Source: Bemisia tabaci (lineage: Eukaryota; Arthropoda; Insecta; Hemiptera; Aleyrodidae). From it: a DNA stretch of 64,000 bases. How positions within the stretch are numbered: position 1 is the stretch's first letter; every line of letters starts with the position of its first letter. Made by a program: the position numbers and the translations under genes. Location: assembly GCF_918797505.1 (NCBI RefSeq), contig NC_092801.1, positions 39,982,517-40,046,516 on the forward strand, in the 5' to 3' direction. The notes beneath the pieces were generated by a model. It had not been told where the DNA came from and ran no database searches. It was given only the letters and a program-made list of their open reading frames with translations. Below are positions 1-14,600 of the stretch, one piece after another.

Positions 1-3000
1 TTCCCAGTCATCAGCCACCGCCTCCGGAGATTTCGCCAAAGCTTTCTCTCGAATTATACGCTTCATCGGTGAGTCCTTATCTTCGCTTTCCGCACTGATA
101 TCCAAAACACCCATTACTCGGGCACTCGACGAATCTAGACTTTCATTTAAAATTGCTAGACTCCCAGAGTCAGAGGAGAAACTCACTAAACTAGAATTAG
201 GCGTGTCCGTATCTTCAACAATTAATCTACTAATTTCACTACTTTTTACATCAGTGCTTTCACAACTTTCATCCATATTATCTACTTCCCTAGCCTCAGG
301 GGATGAACGCATAGGTTCTAAGCTTGGCGAACTGCTGAAGTCTGATAATTTATCTACATGGTCGTTGCATTGCTGAGTGTCTGAAAGTGATTCATCACTC
401 AGATCGATTATTATTGCAGGACTATTTTCTTCGCAACGTTTTTCAGCTTCGGAATAACTATCCTCAGGACATGTTTGGAACGAGCCATCAAATAGTTCTG
501 AGCTCTCGCTTAATATATGACTAGTTTCGAAAACAGAGCTATCGAGTGAAACGAATGAAGGTTCTACGGACGAAATTTCTGAAGATAGATCTAAAAGGGA
601 CGTTTCTGAGTTGAGATTAGTAGTAATCTCTTCCACGGGACTTTCAACCTGGTTTAGAGGTTCTAGGGAGTTTTCAGTGCCTCCTGAGTCAGGATCTGAC
701 TTTTTCCGCACTTTGACACAGCTGCGCTTTTCACTGATGAAGACTTTGGTATGAGGTTGTGAATTACTCTTGTCTGTCCGTTCTGTGATGGGCAAACTCT
801 CATCTTTAGTGGACAGTCTTTTCGCTCGAGGAACATATACTTGCTGATCAGGCCGCTTGATGCGTGCAGATCTGGAAAAATATGAACAAAGATAAACATC
901 ATTAATTTTGGTTGAAGAACTTACATACAAGTGGGTTTGCATGATCCAATAAAATGGACTACTCTTTGCTCAACAACATACTGTACATTTCATGTTGGAG
1001 CAAAAACAGCACCTACTTCGAGAAGCGTTTTATAGTATTGATGAGCTGCTTCGAAAAGATTATGCTTCATGCTAATTTGTTGTATTGTTGTTCTTGTATA
1101 TGTAATATTTTCATTTGTTATTGACCTGTATAATGGCTGTAATTGCAGCTTTTACGTACGAGAATTTTAAAATAAAATAAAATAAAATACATTTAGCAAG
1201 ACTTCAGTGGTTTAGAAAAGTCTAAAACCACTAACAAAAATACACTGAAGGGAAAATTCTTACGAAAAAACAACTTTTCAACGAGCGGACATTCATACGA
1301 AAAAAGCTAAGCAGAACTTTAATTAATTTTGCATTTTATTCTTTACTTTATACTTTGGAAGACATTTTAAAGTAATTCACCTTTTAGAACTCAATTAATA
1401 AGCATCTATGATACATTTCAAAAAGTTTTAAAACCCACTTGAGTAACTTGCACACAAATAAAACATCTCTCACATTGACAATCATTACATTCTCCAAAAA
1501 ACGAATCTTTCACACATTATCCGGATACTCCAGTTTAAAGTAAATTTGTTTATGCATGTATACATACAGCGGTGCAGAAACTTCCTGATCACACAATTCT
1601 GATCATGTGGCTGCTCGTGTGAGAATATGGGAAGACTGTGAAAATTGGACGGCCATCACACAAGATTGTTAAAATAACAGTAAAATTCATACATTTCTCA
1701 TATGAATGCAATGAAATTTGCATGTTGTTTTCCAAACTACAGCAATTTGTAAATTAGGGACCAAAAAAAGGTTATAGTTTGGAATAAATTATGGGGAAAA
1801 AGGAGTCTCTAAAATGGGAGAACCGGTTCAAAAAACAAGAAGGCTAAAAACTTTATGCACCTCTTTGTGAGAATTGTTTACATACTTGTGAAAATTAAAG
1901 TTCATGCAGAATAGTCAAATCAACTCACTTTTTTTCTGAGGAACATAATACTGGTGGTGTTGCGGCAAGTTGTTGCGTTTGAGTTTTGTTAGAAGTTACA
2001 ACATCTCCAGTGCATATTTCTTGCTGCGATGAGGCTCTTTCTTGCTGCTGAGGCTCACAAGCTGCGTCTGCGTCTTGTGGTTCACTTTTTGGGTCAGATC
2101 TTGTGTCAAGAAGTCTCCGTACTGCGGGCGGCCTGTAAATCCCGCCGTAGGGAGTTCTTGCTTTGTTCTTGTCATTATTTTTATTCACCATTGGTGCCGT
2201 TAGCGGCTTGGTTTTTTGCCGCCAAGGCTGCTGCACAGGTGAGTTCTCTGGAGGTTTAAAATCGGCTCTATAAAATGGCAAAAAAAAAAAATGAGAAAAG
2301 AATAAAAGGAGAGCATTGGTGGCCAAAGTGCAAAACCACGTACCTCCATTTGCAACGTTACAGACTTCCAGTTGAACTTGATTTTTTCTATCAAAAACCA
2401 GTCAATGGAATTTTTTGGAAAGTTCCTTGATTTTTCTTCTGTGTTGGCAGGATATTTGGTATCAATTTCGTGCTTTAAAGGTAGCTTATTTCTAGTCAAA
2501 AAAATAAAGTAGGAACGGAAATTTTGAAACATGACAATGGAGATGCATGGTTTCTGACTTTGGCCATCGATATTCTTTATAATCGGATAGATTAAACTGA
2601 ACTCAGTCTTAACACATGAAACGTTGCCTACTTTGCTTCCACTATAATTTTTTAACATTCTGGCTTGAAGTTTTGAAAATATATTCTCTACAGGTAAACC
2701 AGGGGAAACGTACACACTGCAAAATGTTTCTGTAAGAAAACAGAGCTCTGTAACTCAATAACTGAGTGAATTAGGCAACAGAGAATGCAGTTAGGCCAAT
2801 TCCCATCAATCTGTCTAGTTAAGAACAAGAATGAAATCAAAACGAAAAATTAGTGGTTGATAAAGTTCCATATCCAGAAAAAAACCACTTATGTCAGAGT
2901 TGATACTAAAAGCAATATCAGAGGTTCTTCCATTTTAGTCTTTATCTTAATGATTCTTGCTTTGAGCAACAACTTAATCAAAAGTCTGATCTGATCTGTA

Positions 3001-5076
3001 CTCTATGATAACTTTCCTCGACTACCTACTTCACTCGCTATGCAACTTTAAAAATTTTAAAAAGAAAAAAATTCAAACATAATTAAGTGAAGCAATTGAG
3101 AAACGCTATTTCCAAAGTTTGCCATTCATATGGTTCAGTCAATAATTCCCATGATATTTCAGTATTTCATGCTGTGTAATGAATGTTCTGCACAGGGTAG
3201 CATTGTTGCCAGATTTGGGCCAAGATGGATGTAAGGCAAAGGCCAGCTTAGGGCTTGCACATTGTTCCACACTCCGGAATATTGAAAAAAAAAAACCCTC
3301 CTGTAGACATAGCTTCATTCTCTTTCTTATACTGCCCACTGATCACTGACTGATTGTTAGCTGCAGACTCTTGAACCTTCCTTCTAACATTCTCTCTTTA
3401 TCGGCAACTCTTATTACTGTTGACATAAACATCCAGTCTACTTTAAATTCTGTAACAATATAAACAGCCAAAATAAATTCAAAGGATATGCTTACCTTAA
3501 AAGCGAGCGAAGGAAGACAGCAGTTCTTCGACCAGAGTCTTTGCCTACTGACAAAGTCTGCAAGTTGCGGCGTGAAAAGGACTCCTCGATTAATTTGTGG
3601 ATGAGAAAACGTCTATATTTACTGACCGGGGGAAATAATAAAATGCTGTGAAAAAAGAAAGAGAAAGCTGATTAGATGTACATCGATAGCATGGCGATAA
3701 AAACATTTTGACAAACGTTTACTAAAGTCTCGAAAAGCTTTGGCCATTTTAAAATAATGGCAAAATATGTTTGTGAGTAGTGTAAGTGGGATTACTGAAT
3801 TGTGAAAAATGGAAAAAGGAGCCAGTAGGTACGGGAGCCACCTCGGATATCCTTCAGAAGAACTGCTACACATCATTATTTTAGGCGCAGAAAATTTTTC
3901 AAAGTTTATTCTTTCCTTTCTTGAATACCAAATTAGTAAGCCAAGTTGTGCAATACTAAGGCATATCTTTTAGGAGATTCCTACATACCTACGTCTTCAA
4001 TGATTTTGTTATAAAATTGATGCGATTTCATGATATAGTGCTTTTTGAGAGTGCCTTGAGATGCCAATTAAGATGAAAAATGCAAGATTTTGACAGAGGA
4101 TCTAGAAAATGAGAGTTTCAAGTGTAAGGGAGAGTACATTATCTTGGAGGAGACGTATCTCCTCCAAGATCGTAAATTATTCCATGGGACTAAGTATATC
4201 TTTATCTTGCTTGATATACTGACGATCTTAATAGAACATAAAGACCATCTCATTTTAATTGACATTCTGCAGAAAAATTAATGAAAGTTAATTTAGGAAA
4301 ATCTAGGCATGAAGATGTGGGGGGAAAATCAGGCAGCTCTCTGGATTTCCGTCTGAATAAGTAAAATATTTATCAAATATGTAAAACGCAACTTTTGAAA
4401 ATCAGGTTTGTTGCATCATGAGATAAAAGGGAGACTAGTCATCAATTTAATGAGATGGTAAAAACAAGTTATCAGGAATGATACGATATCTCCATATGGG
4501 TATTTGTAAAACCCTTTGGTGCAACAGGCAAGGGACATAATGCAATACAAGTTACCAAATCTCTACTTACAAGTTCAGTGGTAGAAATTAAGTGGATGCA
4601 GGATTTAGAGAAGTAAACCTCAAATTCTGAAGCACGAACCCAGAAAAATATTTTCAAGGCTGTTTGACAAGTCAACAAATACTTATTCCAAATATATCAC
4701 AACCAAAATGGGTCATTTGCTGTAAGGTTATAGTAAGTTCTGACCACTACCAAGAACTCATTTGACCTTACTTCTGGAATTAAAATAGTGGGGGGTATTT
4801 GCCCCTGGTTTTGAAGAGAGAGAATGTGAAAAAAAAGATCAGTAACGATGCTGGATATTGCGTTAATCCCTCAACAAGAAAACTGATCGAGTAGTGTTTG
4901 CAGTTCAAATTAAATGGGAGATAAGAGTTTTGGACTAAGAATTTCATGGTAAATTGGGGGTTATTGTAGGACCGAACAGGGGTAAAACGTAAGCCAGATT
5001 GGTTGAATAAAGGTCACTGGGATACTTACCCTTGGGACTGGCCTGGATTGCACAAAAAATTTTCAATATCGGACAT
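1..5076 (-). CDS. R3HCC1L: R3H domain and coiled-coil protein 1-like (R3HCC1/R3HCC1L family), 3' end outside window
   Basis: Coding exons on the minus strand are 5030-5076 (start ATG at 5076), 3496-3645, 1929-2267 and 1-871. All have GT-AG borders and the frame is continuous across every junction (about 468 residues seen). The protein opens MSDIENFL; exon 2 encodes an R3H core, LLFPPVSKYRRFLIHKL followed by a VGKDSGRRTAVF stretch, which matches the LLFPPLSSRLRYLIH and FSVGEGWRRRT blocks of this family. The R3H fold normally binds single-stranded nucleic acid. Exon 3 carries YGGIYRPPAVRRL and exon 4 RPDQQVYVPRAKRL, both typical of R3HCC1L. The remainder of exon 4 is a Ser/Glu/Asp-rich low-complexity region ending ADDWE, just before where the family's conserved C-terminal block would begin. 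I chose the ATG because an in-frame stop lies upstream. The molecular function of the family is poorly known. A short inverted-repeat element sits 50 bp upstream of the exon-3 acceptor. Confidence 0.85.
2318..2568. repeat. inverted-repeat element, family B2
   Basis: Ends read TGGCCAAAGTGCAAAACCAC and its near reverse complement, with a TTTCTTCT-type centre shared with many other copies in the window. It lies in intron 2 of the R3HCC1L-like gene, just upstream of the exon-3 acceptor. A 171-aa reading frame crossing it is an artefact. Confidence 0.6.
4045..4275. repeat. imperfect foldback with central 13-bp hairpin
   Basis: Arms ATCTTGGAGGAGA and TCTCCTCCAAGAT (about 4141-4170) with a 4-nt loop sit at the centre of a weaker palindrome whose outer edges contain CAATTAAGATG and its counterpart. 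It lies in intron 1 of the R3HCC1L-like gene. The rest of this intron (3646-5029) shows nothing recognisable. Confidence 0.45.
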
Positions 5077-5694
5077 AACATTTTGCAAAAAGTTAAAATC
5101 GTCTGAGGACAAGTAGCGAACGTGATCCAGGGTGAAACGAAGAAACGTAAATAAGGAAAGAAATGCCTCGCTGTCGGCGAGCAGTAATTACCGAAAAGTC
5201 GAAGACACTAGACAAATTACGCGAATGAAAGTCTGTGCGGTTGAAAGGAATTAAATCTCGGAAAAACCAAATCACAAAAGGGAAAATCCAGCCTCCATTT
5301 CAATGTTTACGTTACAAGCTGCGTCGCATGGATCAGAGATGGCGCTCGCAGCAATGAAACGTTGCCAAGCGTCATGGATAAAAATATTGTAATCGGAAAA
5401 AGTCACGAATTGTCTCCTTTCAAATGATTGAAATTTTTAAAATATAATTAAGTTTATTTTTACAGCAAGGCGAAGGGATAAAAAAATCATCGTTGAAGGA
5501 AACAAAATAAAAAAAAATGATCGTAGATATTGCAATGCTTTGTTATTGTTTTGATCCCTACTCGTGTCTTATCACTGATTCCCCGCTCGGTTGCTCAGTG
5601 GCTTATCATTTCAATTATTTTACGAAATAAAGAGTGGAAGTCTTAAGTTTATAATTATTGACCTGTTTGTGTGTGTGTTTAATTAATATCCCCA
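5077..5694. promoter_or_regulatory. shared 5' region between divergent R3HCC1L-like and dysbindin genes
   Basis: The two start codons face away from each other and lie 618 bp apart, so this segment must contain both 5' UTRs and probably a bidirectional promoter. I see no clear TATA box or named factor site. The part close to the minus-strand gene (to about 5275) is open in several frames but has an in-frame stop before the chosen ATG. No transcription start can be placed from sequence alone. Confidence 0.4.
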
Positions 5695-8600
5695 ATGTTT
5701 ACCAATTTGAAAAGTAAACTCCAAAGTGTTCAGGAAAGTGTGACATCTAGGTATGCCCCTTCTCCAGATTTCATTGTTCGAATTTCAAGTACTCGAGGCT
5801 CGATATTTCTTGAAAGTCTCATCTTCTCACTAATTTTTCATTTCACGATGCTTATCAGTTGCTTATCAGTAGGTGGATTATTCATTTTACTCTGATGTAT
5901 GAGAAAAGGGTGTGCGGTCGTAAGAAACTGCATCGCAAGATACCGCATTACGACATTGAAACTCGGTTGCGTTGTTTCGAAACCTCCGCTCCCGTTTTGC
6001 TTTTCAAAAGGAGACCAAACCAACATCATGGCTCAAAGATTTTGCATAATGATTTCCATTAAGGAGAAATAATCACTGAAATTTTAAAAAAATGACGCTC
6101 AAAAGTTTTTCTTGTAGAAAATAAAACGTGACAGGAAGTCTGCACTGCCGAAAATTGAGATACGCATTTCTGCAGTTTCACCATCGATTAGCTGGCCGTC
6201 AATGACGAGAGAAGGGCAATTTCTTAATTTTCCTTTTGACCAAGGAAGATTAAGAAATTTTCCCTTCTCGAGGTCAAGTTTTCTGCTAGTAAAAAATAAG
6301 TACAGGGGTGTAGAAAGTGCTCGATCGGCTTATTACAAACTGATAGCGGAACAAACGTGAAGGGACCTGTCAAGGAGTAAAAAAATGTGAAGGCATCTGG
6401 AAAGGGGAAAAATATGAAGGCAGGAGGCACTGACCTGCTTAGTACATAGCTTTTTGCTGAGGATTACTATGAATTTATAATTTTCTCTCTTTTTTGTTAA
6501 TTCTGTTATCTTAGTAAAGTAACTTTTTTCTTTTCTTATAGTCTCCAGAGTATAACCATCAACAGTACCAAAGCCCAGTATGTTGCTCCTGAAAAACCAA
6601 ACTTTGATGCTGGAGCAGAGTTACTTCATAAGTATCAGACAGAATGGAATGAACTCCACAACAACGCAAAAGACAATGCATTTCAGGCGGAGGTATCCCT
6701 ACTTTTTTTTTTTTTTTAATTATTATTATTATATTATTATTAAAGAGACAAGTTGACATTATATCTGCAGTGTTATTACAAAATTCTAAGATTACATAAA
6801 AGTTATGACGAGGCGAAAAATAGAAAAAAATACAATGGCTTATGTAATCTGCCATTGCAATTTAGAAGTTTTCCGCGCCTATAAAGCAGTCATGCTCTTG
6901 TGACCCTCTCTGAAATCTGGCCTTGAAAGAAATGAACATTTCCTAAAAACTGTGCAACTATCTAAGTGGATACTGAACGAAATTCATTCGTTTAAAAATT
7001 TTGTCCTTTTTTTCATTAATTCTTACAAAGTTTTCATAGGATTTTCATTAAATTTGTTCTTGCCAGTCTGTTGTTTGAAAGGCTTGTTCTGTTTGACTCA
7101 TTAGGAGCTTCGGAAGTCCCTTAACTTTCTAACAAGAGGAGGAAATATAGTTTTTTTTATGCAAAAAAAAACCAACTCATCTCATGTTTTATGGTCAGCT
7201 CCGAAAATTGGAACTCTCAAAATTGACAGAAGTACTTTGTAAGGCATTTCATCCATTTGCATTTCAAAATTTTTTCCTCGAAATCCTAGAAATGTTAAAA
7301 ATTCCTCGAGATACGTTCCTACAATACTCCAAAGTTCCTGTCATATTTTCTTCGGAAAAGGTTTGAAGCACTGAAGAACAAAAAACGACAGAGTAAAAAT
7401 TGAAAAATTGGTAAAACAAAGCTAAAGTATTAACATGTATGAAAGGCAGGACGTTTTGAGCCATCACAGGCTCGTCTCCAGCAGCAAAAGTAATTAAAAT
7501 AATATAAAATTGAGAGGCAACCTGATCCCAGTTGTTATCGTACAACCATATTATATCAAATCAATTTTTATTAATTTTAATTTTTCTTGCTGCTGAGAAT
7601 GAGCCTGTGAGAGCTTGTAACTGTAACATCTGCCTTTTTCGTGTCATAATATCTAATCTTAGTTTTACCCCCTTTTTATCATTTTTCATTCTATTGTGTT
7701 CATACTTTTGGGTGGTATAATTTGTGCATTATTGCTAAACATAAAATAATCATAGAAAATGTATTTACTGAATGAAACCTGCTAATTTCTCTGGCATTAC
7801 TAAAAGTCAGCTGTGTCTTGACGAAGTTTGTTTTCAACTTTCTATCTACATTTGGTTTTTCTGATTTCTACATTTTGTCACCTAGCCTATTGATTAGTCC
7901 AGCTTTGCTAAAATTAAAATATTGAATATTTCCAGATTGTAGCACGAAGCATCGCTAAAATGTGTTTAACTGTAAAGAAGCAACACAACGATTTAGAAAG
8001 GCTGAACACCTGTCTAGCCACCCTTCCTGTTTTGATTGAGGATATCCACACAATGCATCAAACACTTGGTAAGAGTCAGAGAGTTATATTAAGACCAAAA
8101 AACTGTGCAAAAATACTTTTTTCTAGTTGTTTCAAACAATAGAGAATTTGCAGGTGTCTGAAATTTCATGAATTTCGTGCTTAAGTGGAAACTAACGAGT
8201 GAACTGAACACGAGGATACCTCTGGTTCATGAATTGAACAATTGTTGGAGAAGATATGACAAAATGATCTAATCTGCTAAAATATGTGTGTTTAAATGGG
8301 AACTGTAGCCAGATGATGTCATTAGGTAGTGCATCTTCTCACTTTTAAATCTATTTTTATACTATTTACCATATCAGAAAAAAATTATGAAAAATACTGT
8401 GAAATGAGCTCTTTCAGCACTTTCAGATGAAGCAATAAAAAATTTACATGCAAATTCTCCATTAGCAGTGAAGGTATTGTTAAATTTAATTTCAGATCCT
8501 TTGCTATACTTCATTCGTGAAGGCACATGTCTAAGTTTAAAAATGAATTTAATCAGTCGATACTCCAATAAAAAACTACTCATAAGATTAAGTTCAAAAC

Positions 8601-11600
8601 AACATAAATTCGTTCTCACTTCTGCATATTTAAATATAATAATTTACGTGCAAGTGAACATTAATTTAGGTTGTTTTGAGTTGATACTTGTGTGTCAAGT
8701 TGAAGCTGTTGACGGAGCATGGAACCCGAGCTTTGCTTTGGAACAAGATTCAAAAAGAGGACAACTGATAGCTGGTTGAATCAAACACCATTTAATTCAC
8801 CCTGATGCTTGTTTTCGACTGAACAGTCTGAAACCTAGCGCGAGAATCATCCATTTCATAATTTTCCAGAGAATCTAAACCGATTGGTGGAAGATGTGGA
8901 GAACGATCTGATCAAATTAGACGATGCTAAGAACGCACTTTCAATGCATGGAAAAATGCTTAATGAAAAAATTGAATTGGCCAACTACGAAGGAAAGAAA
9001 TTAGCCGAGCTTGAAACTCTTAGAGGTTCGTTAATTTGTTTAATTTACTTATTTACAGTTTTTTTGCCTCTCATAATCTGCTTTAGACCTTGCCTGCCAT
9101 GCCAGTCTTTTTGGATAGGGTGCGGTCGCTTGTGATGAATGCCTCTGTGAAAACAAAGGTTGTGGGAGCCATAAATGTGGTTATAGCTCACAACCGGCAT
9201 GACCCCAGCCGGAAATTACACCCCTGAACCTTTTTTTTCCGAAGGAGGGGGGGGGGGGAGTTGTAATACTGTGGCAGACAATGTACACTGTAAAGTTCCT
9301 CACTTTTTATTCCTTTAAAATTTTTTCTTGCTGTGAATAAACGCTATGCTTCAACAGATTTCCCAGTTTCTTTTTTTATGATTTGCAAATGCATTAAAAA
9401 TTATTAACATGAAATATTTCCATCTACTATCTGCAATGAGGATTTAATCGAGTTCTATGAACTGTAAGAAAGCCTCAAATTTTCTTCGCATCAAAATTCA
9501 CGATCATCTCCAAGATCTATAAGATTTTTTAAGAGGAAAATAATAAAAATCAATCATACCATCATTACTGTAAATTACAACATGTGAGGGGCTTGGAGGA
9601 CAGGGCCCACAAGTGCAGTTTTTGCTATTTCAAGGAATACGTATTTGAAGTTTCGAAATCACATAGATCCTTACGGCGGAAAGAAAGCTCAAATTGACTT
9701 TTTGATGCTTAAAAATTGAAATTTGTGAGCTTTTTCACAGAGAATACGTTAAGACTAGTTTTACTTAGAATCATTAATATCTCAATTTTTCAAAAACTGC
9801 ACTTGTGTGTCGTGTCTTCCAAGCCCCTCATGTGCACTTAAATTGTTAAAAAATGTACAAAAATGCTACAGGTCATATTCTCGGCTCGCAATCAGCGAAA
9901 AGATTTAAAATTTTGATATTTTGAGAGTACTGAGTGGGCATAGGCATTCCTCTTCTAAATCCTAGGAATTTCAATTTTCACCCTGAATGCAAAATAAATA
10001 GAATGATAGCCTATAAAAGAAAAAAAGGTATGTATTTGTATTTATTTATTTTTTTAAAGAGAGCTAAAAATAGGAACAAAATAAAAACTGTAAATGCATT
10101 CATTTTCTATGGTACATGTTAGATGAAACATAATGAAATTCGCATTGGACCTATTCCAAAATAAAAAAAAAAAACATTGAGACATTGAGCTAATCTTACT
10201 TGATAAATAGTTCCATTTTAAACTATTAGCAAAAAAAAAAAAAAAAAAAAAAAAACGGATGGATTATGCGTAAAGGCACATTTAAAACCGTTTTTTTTTT
10301 CAATGGGTCTACATATTTTAAAAACCCTAAAATGAAGCTGAAAGTATGCAAGCGCGAAATATTGTATTCGATTGGTCATTGGAACAACAAGATTATTCGA
10401 TAAAATTAGTCATCAGAGAAATCTCTGATCTGACTAGTGCCAGATTTGATTCGTTTGAATAGTTAATTTTCAAGTTCGCATACTTTCATCTTCATTGTAG
10501 GGTTTACAAAAAGGATTATTTTGGAGGAAATAGCTAAATTGTACCTGTATGTGTAATCGATCTGTTCTTTGACAAATATTTGAAGTGAAACCAGATTTTA
10601 GCAACTTTTTTTCGATAGCTTAATGTTTGCCTCCTGCTTAGTTTCTCCATAAGAGGTGGGATGCTTACTGTATGAAACCATATGTCATTACCGTATGTCA
10701 TTACCATATGTCATTAACCGTATGTCATTACCATATTTGTATTGGTAAAGGCTTGTTAATTCTTAAGCTGCATGACACCAAGTAAAATGAAAATAAAAAT
10801 AATAGAAACCTGGATATAAGTTAAATTAGTATTGAAAAAAAAAAACCTGGAGACAATAAGTTAATTGAAAATAAAAATAACAGAGGAGCTGGGACAGAAA
10901 TTCAACAAAAAATAAACCACAGCATAACAAAACAAATTGATCGATCGTTAGAAACTATGACTAAAGAAGTAAATAATATTCACACTATTCTGAAGAAAGA
11001 GCTTGATGTGTGATGTAGAATAGTGCAGGTTCAGGTGATTGCAGGTGGTGTGAGAATATATTGCACCAAACAATGATTCTTGGAAACTTAACGTATCCTT
11101 ACACCAGGTCATAAAAGCCCAAGTCCGAACTTCTCATTGGCTCCCAGAACGACTGAACCTTTCTTATGGCCTCTTGCTTTTTCGAGACATTAGTTGAATA
11201 CTCTGCCGACTTTGATTCTGCACAAGTTTTGTCTTGTGACTCCGGTGTGTCCTTACACACGGTTTCTCTTCTTCCATCAGAAGTTTCTAAACTGGCAAAA
11301 ATATCATCCTCCGAATCCTTGCCCAACTCCACATCTTCAGGCGCCACAGGGCTCCTGTCTTCATACAAGTCCAAACCTCTCAATGACTCCCAGAAATACT
11401 CAGGCTTTCTTATGGCCTCTTGATTTTTCGAGACATTGGTTGAATATTTTGCCGACTTTGATTCTGCACAGGTTTTGTCTTGTGACTCAGGTGTGTCCTT
11501 ACAAACGGTCTCTTTTCTTCCGTCAAAAGTTTCTAAACTGGCAAAAATATCATCCTCCGGATCTTTGCCCAACTTCATATCTTCAGGCGCCACAGGGCTC

Positions 11601-14600
11601 GTATTAATCCAGTCGACAATGGACTTGTGCGAATATTCCTGAACAGTTTTTTTACTTGCTTTTTTTCCACTCTCGTCACATTGCTTCAACCTCTTATTGT
11701 CAGGCGGCACAATGGGGCTCAACGCGGTCCGATCAGCCGCGTATACTTTCGTAAACGTTCGTTGAAGTCTTCGGTCTGAATTTTCATGAACTTTTGCATG
11801 TTTTCTATGGTGTGGTAATCGATCAATGCACTCTTTACTGCTCATTCTCTTCAAAGCTTTCTGTGAGCCTGGATTGTCAAGGGTCCTTGTCTTCACAGCA
11901 TCCTTGCTACTTTTGATTTGGTGAGATGATTTGGTTTCTGATTTTTGGACTGGCTGAATGGGGCCAGAACGGAGAGATCCTTCCGTAAGTTTGGATGATG
12001 TGGTTTCCTGATGTAATGATTCTATCCTCTGGACAGAAAATGGATGGAAAGCACTGATCATGTGGGCTAGTTCCTCCCTTGATGAATATGGCTGATACGG
12101 GAAGTGCATTATCTCTTCTTGGAGAAAACTGAGGTCTTGCTCCATAAATAGAGACACAATTTGATATGAACCATTAAATGTCAAGCTGCGGCTGAAAAAA
12201 AGAAAAGAAAAAATTACTTTTTTAGTGAGGCGGTAAAAGCTGTCAATATGTCTGGAAGTTGAGGCTAAAATGTTTATATGTTTGCGGGCAAATAGCCAAA
12301 TCGAGCATTTTATCAAATGCCTGGGCAAATGGTCAAATTTTTATGGTTTACAATATTTTTGAAAAAGACTGAGAGCTCTTGAGTTCTAAAGATTTTGAAA
12401 GGAATTATGTAATAATTAAATCTACAGGCTCTCCTTGTTCCTTCTACCTTAAATGCTCTTTATATATTTAAATGTTAAAAATGTGTTTTATGACCTGCTG
12501 CAAATTTTAAGATAAATATCCGTATAGGAGCTGAAAACCGTTTAAAATACTACTCTATATGAATGATGCACATTTTTACCGCTATTGGCCCTATCCCAAC
12601 TTGCGAGTTAGGATTGATTTGTTTCCAAATCTTGAAAAATAAATAAATTATAAAACCATATTAATGATCATTCAAACATAAAGTTTTGACGCATGGCCTA
12701 AATGATGCATTTATTCATTTGATTCCTTAGCTTCATTTCCGCCGTGGTAATTTTTTGCATCTTGAGTCTTCTGTAATTGTATTTTGATGTCAATTTAAAT
12801 GGGACTAGTAAGCATTTATTTTAGGTGCAGTTTTTAATTATGCCCATTTTGCAATTGAATCGGATACATTGTGCCTAGTTACCAAACAAATGTTTACCTC
12901 TTGTAATTGTCTTGTACGCCCTTTTTGCAAAAACTCAAAAAGTAACTTGAGTTTTTTGCACATAGGTTGTGCCATTTCTTTCATTTTTGCAGCAAGTTTT
13001 GATTTTCTGCCCCTTGCACACATTTTCATGGTAAAAGAACATAATTCACAATTTTTCACGAAAACCATATCATTTAACATAATTTAGAAAATCGAGTGAT
13101 GATGAGGAAAATTTTGCAAACTATAAGCTCAAAAGGCAAAAAATTTCTAAGTACAGATAAGTCGATTGGCATGGATAAAGATACCTATAAAATTGATGTA
13201 ACCATGTTTGATTAACCAAGTGTCAAAGGTATGCCAAATTTTTTAAGTCATCAAGTCATTAAGTCATCTAAAGATAAAAAATCCCCAAGACCAAATGGCA
13301 AGGACATTTTTTCGAGTCACCGCTTCATTGAAAATCATCAACATACTGAAGGTTGATTAAAAACACAATTCCCATGTTGGATTCTGAACTGCACTCTCTA
13401 AATGCTAAGGGATACTTACTTTTGAATCTCTTTGAGTTCAGACACATTTACGACCCAGATTCGTGCTTCTTCATCATCATCTGTAAAGTATTGATCCAAC
13501 TTCAGATGCTTCAATATTTTCAATTGTTTAGAATTCACATAAATTCTCACCTGAAATTATCAACATTATGAGAGTGATAGAGCAGCGAAAATTACCATTC
13601 TCCAGAGACAGTAGAAGAAATGACAGGTTGAAGGAGGTGTATGCTTAATCTCAGAGATTCAACAAAATCAGTGCAAACTCCTGGGGTTTTTTTACTTTGC
13701 TCTTAAAATACGAAATGCTTCTCAGAAATAGATCTTTGGTAGACATGCAAACTTTTAAGGCCATCTATAAGCTACGCAATACTTTTTTCTTCTAATTTTC
13801 ACCAGCCCTCTTTTCTCAAAGCACAACCCAACTGGGACTTGGGAACCAGACACGAGAAATGTGTGAAATGCATTTGTAGGTAGTTTGTTTGAAAAAAGGA
13901 ATATACTAGAAGTAAAAGATGAGAACAGATGATCAATAATTAATTGCACTGGGTAGATTTTCATTCTCATTATTTACTTACCCCTAACTCCTGCGAGAGA
14001 GCCACATACAATTCTTCATTTCCAATATGCGGAGAAACAAAAATGAAATGATCAAGTGGATAGCACCTGTTTAAAAATACAAAAAGACAGTAAAAGTAAA
14101 GTCGAAAGCTTGGTAAAATACTGGACTCCGTGTTGTTTAACTGTTGCCACATGCATTGAGGATAGTTAAAAGCTGACTCTGTCTAACTGTAATTTAACTG
14201 CGTTATGCAGAAAGGAACCACATTAGCCATTGCCAATTTTAATTGGGGAATTGAAGACTTTACAAGAAAACGGTTGTGCAGATTTTTGGGAATATTTCAG
14301 TTATTCCCAAAAATCTGCACAACCGTTTTCTTGTACATTTTTGCATAGTACGAAGCAAATTCCTCAAATTTTTAAAAGAATCCGCACAAACGTTCTCTTG
14401 TAAAAAATTAAATTGCCCAATTAAATTTAGCGAAAGCTTATGAGGCTTGGTCCCTCTCTGCTAAACACGGTCCAATTCTTCCGTAAACATCTGCATGGGT
14501 CAATGGCATTCATTTTTTAAACTTCATTTTCTGAGAGTTCCGAGTGAGCTAAGTAAGTTTCAAGAAATTTTTTCAGATTTTAAAACATAAATGCCAAAAA

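Noticed and set aside
2200..2715. 171-aa minus-strand frame
   Set aside because: It runs from exon 3 of the R3HCC1L-like gene out of frame through a MITE and intron sequence. The true exon uses another frame that splices cleanly.
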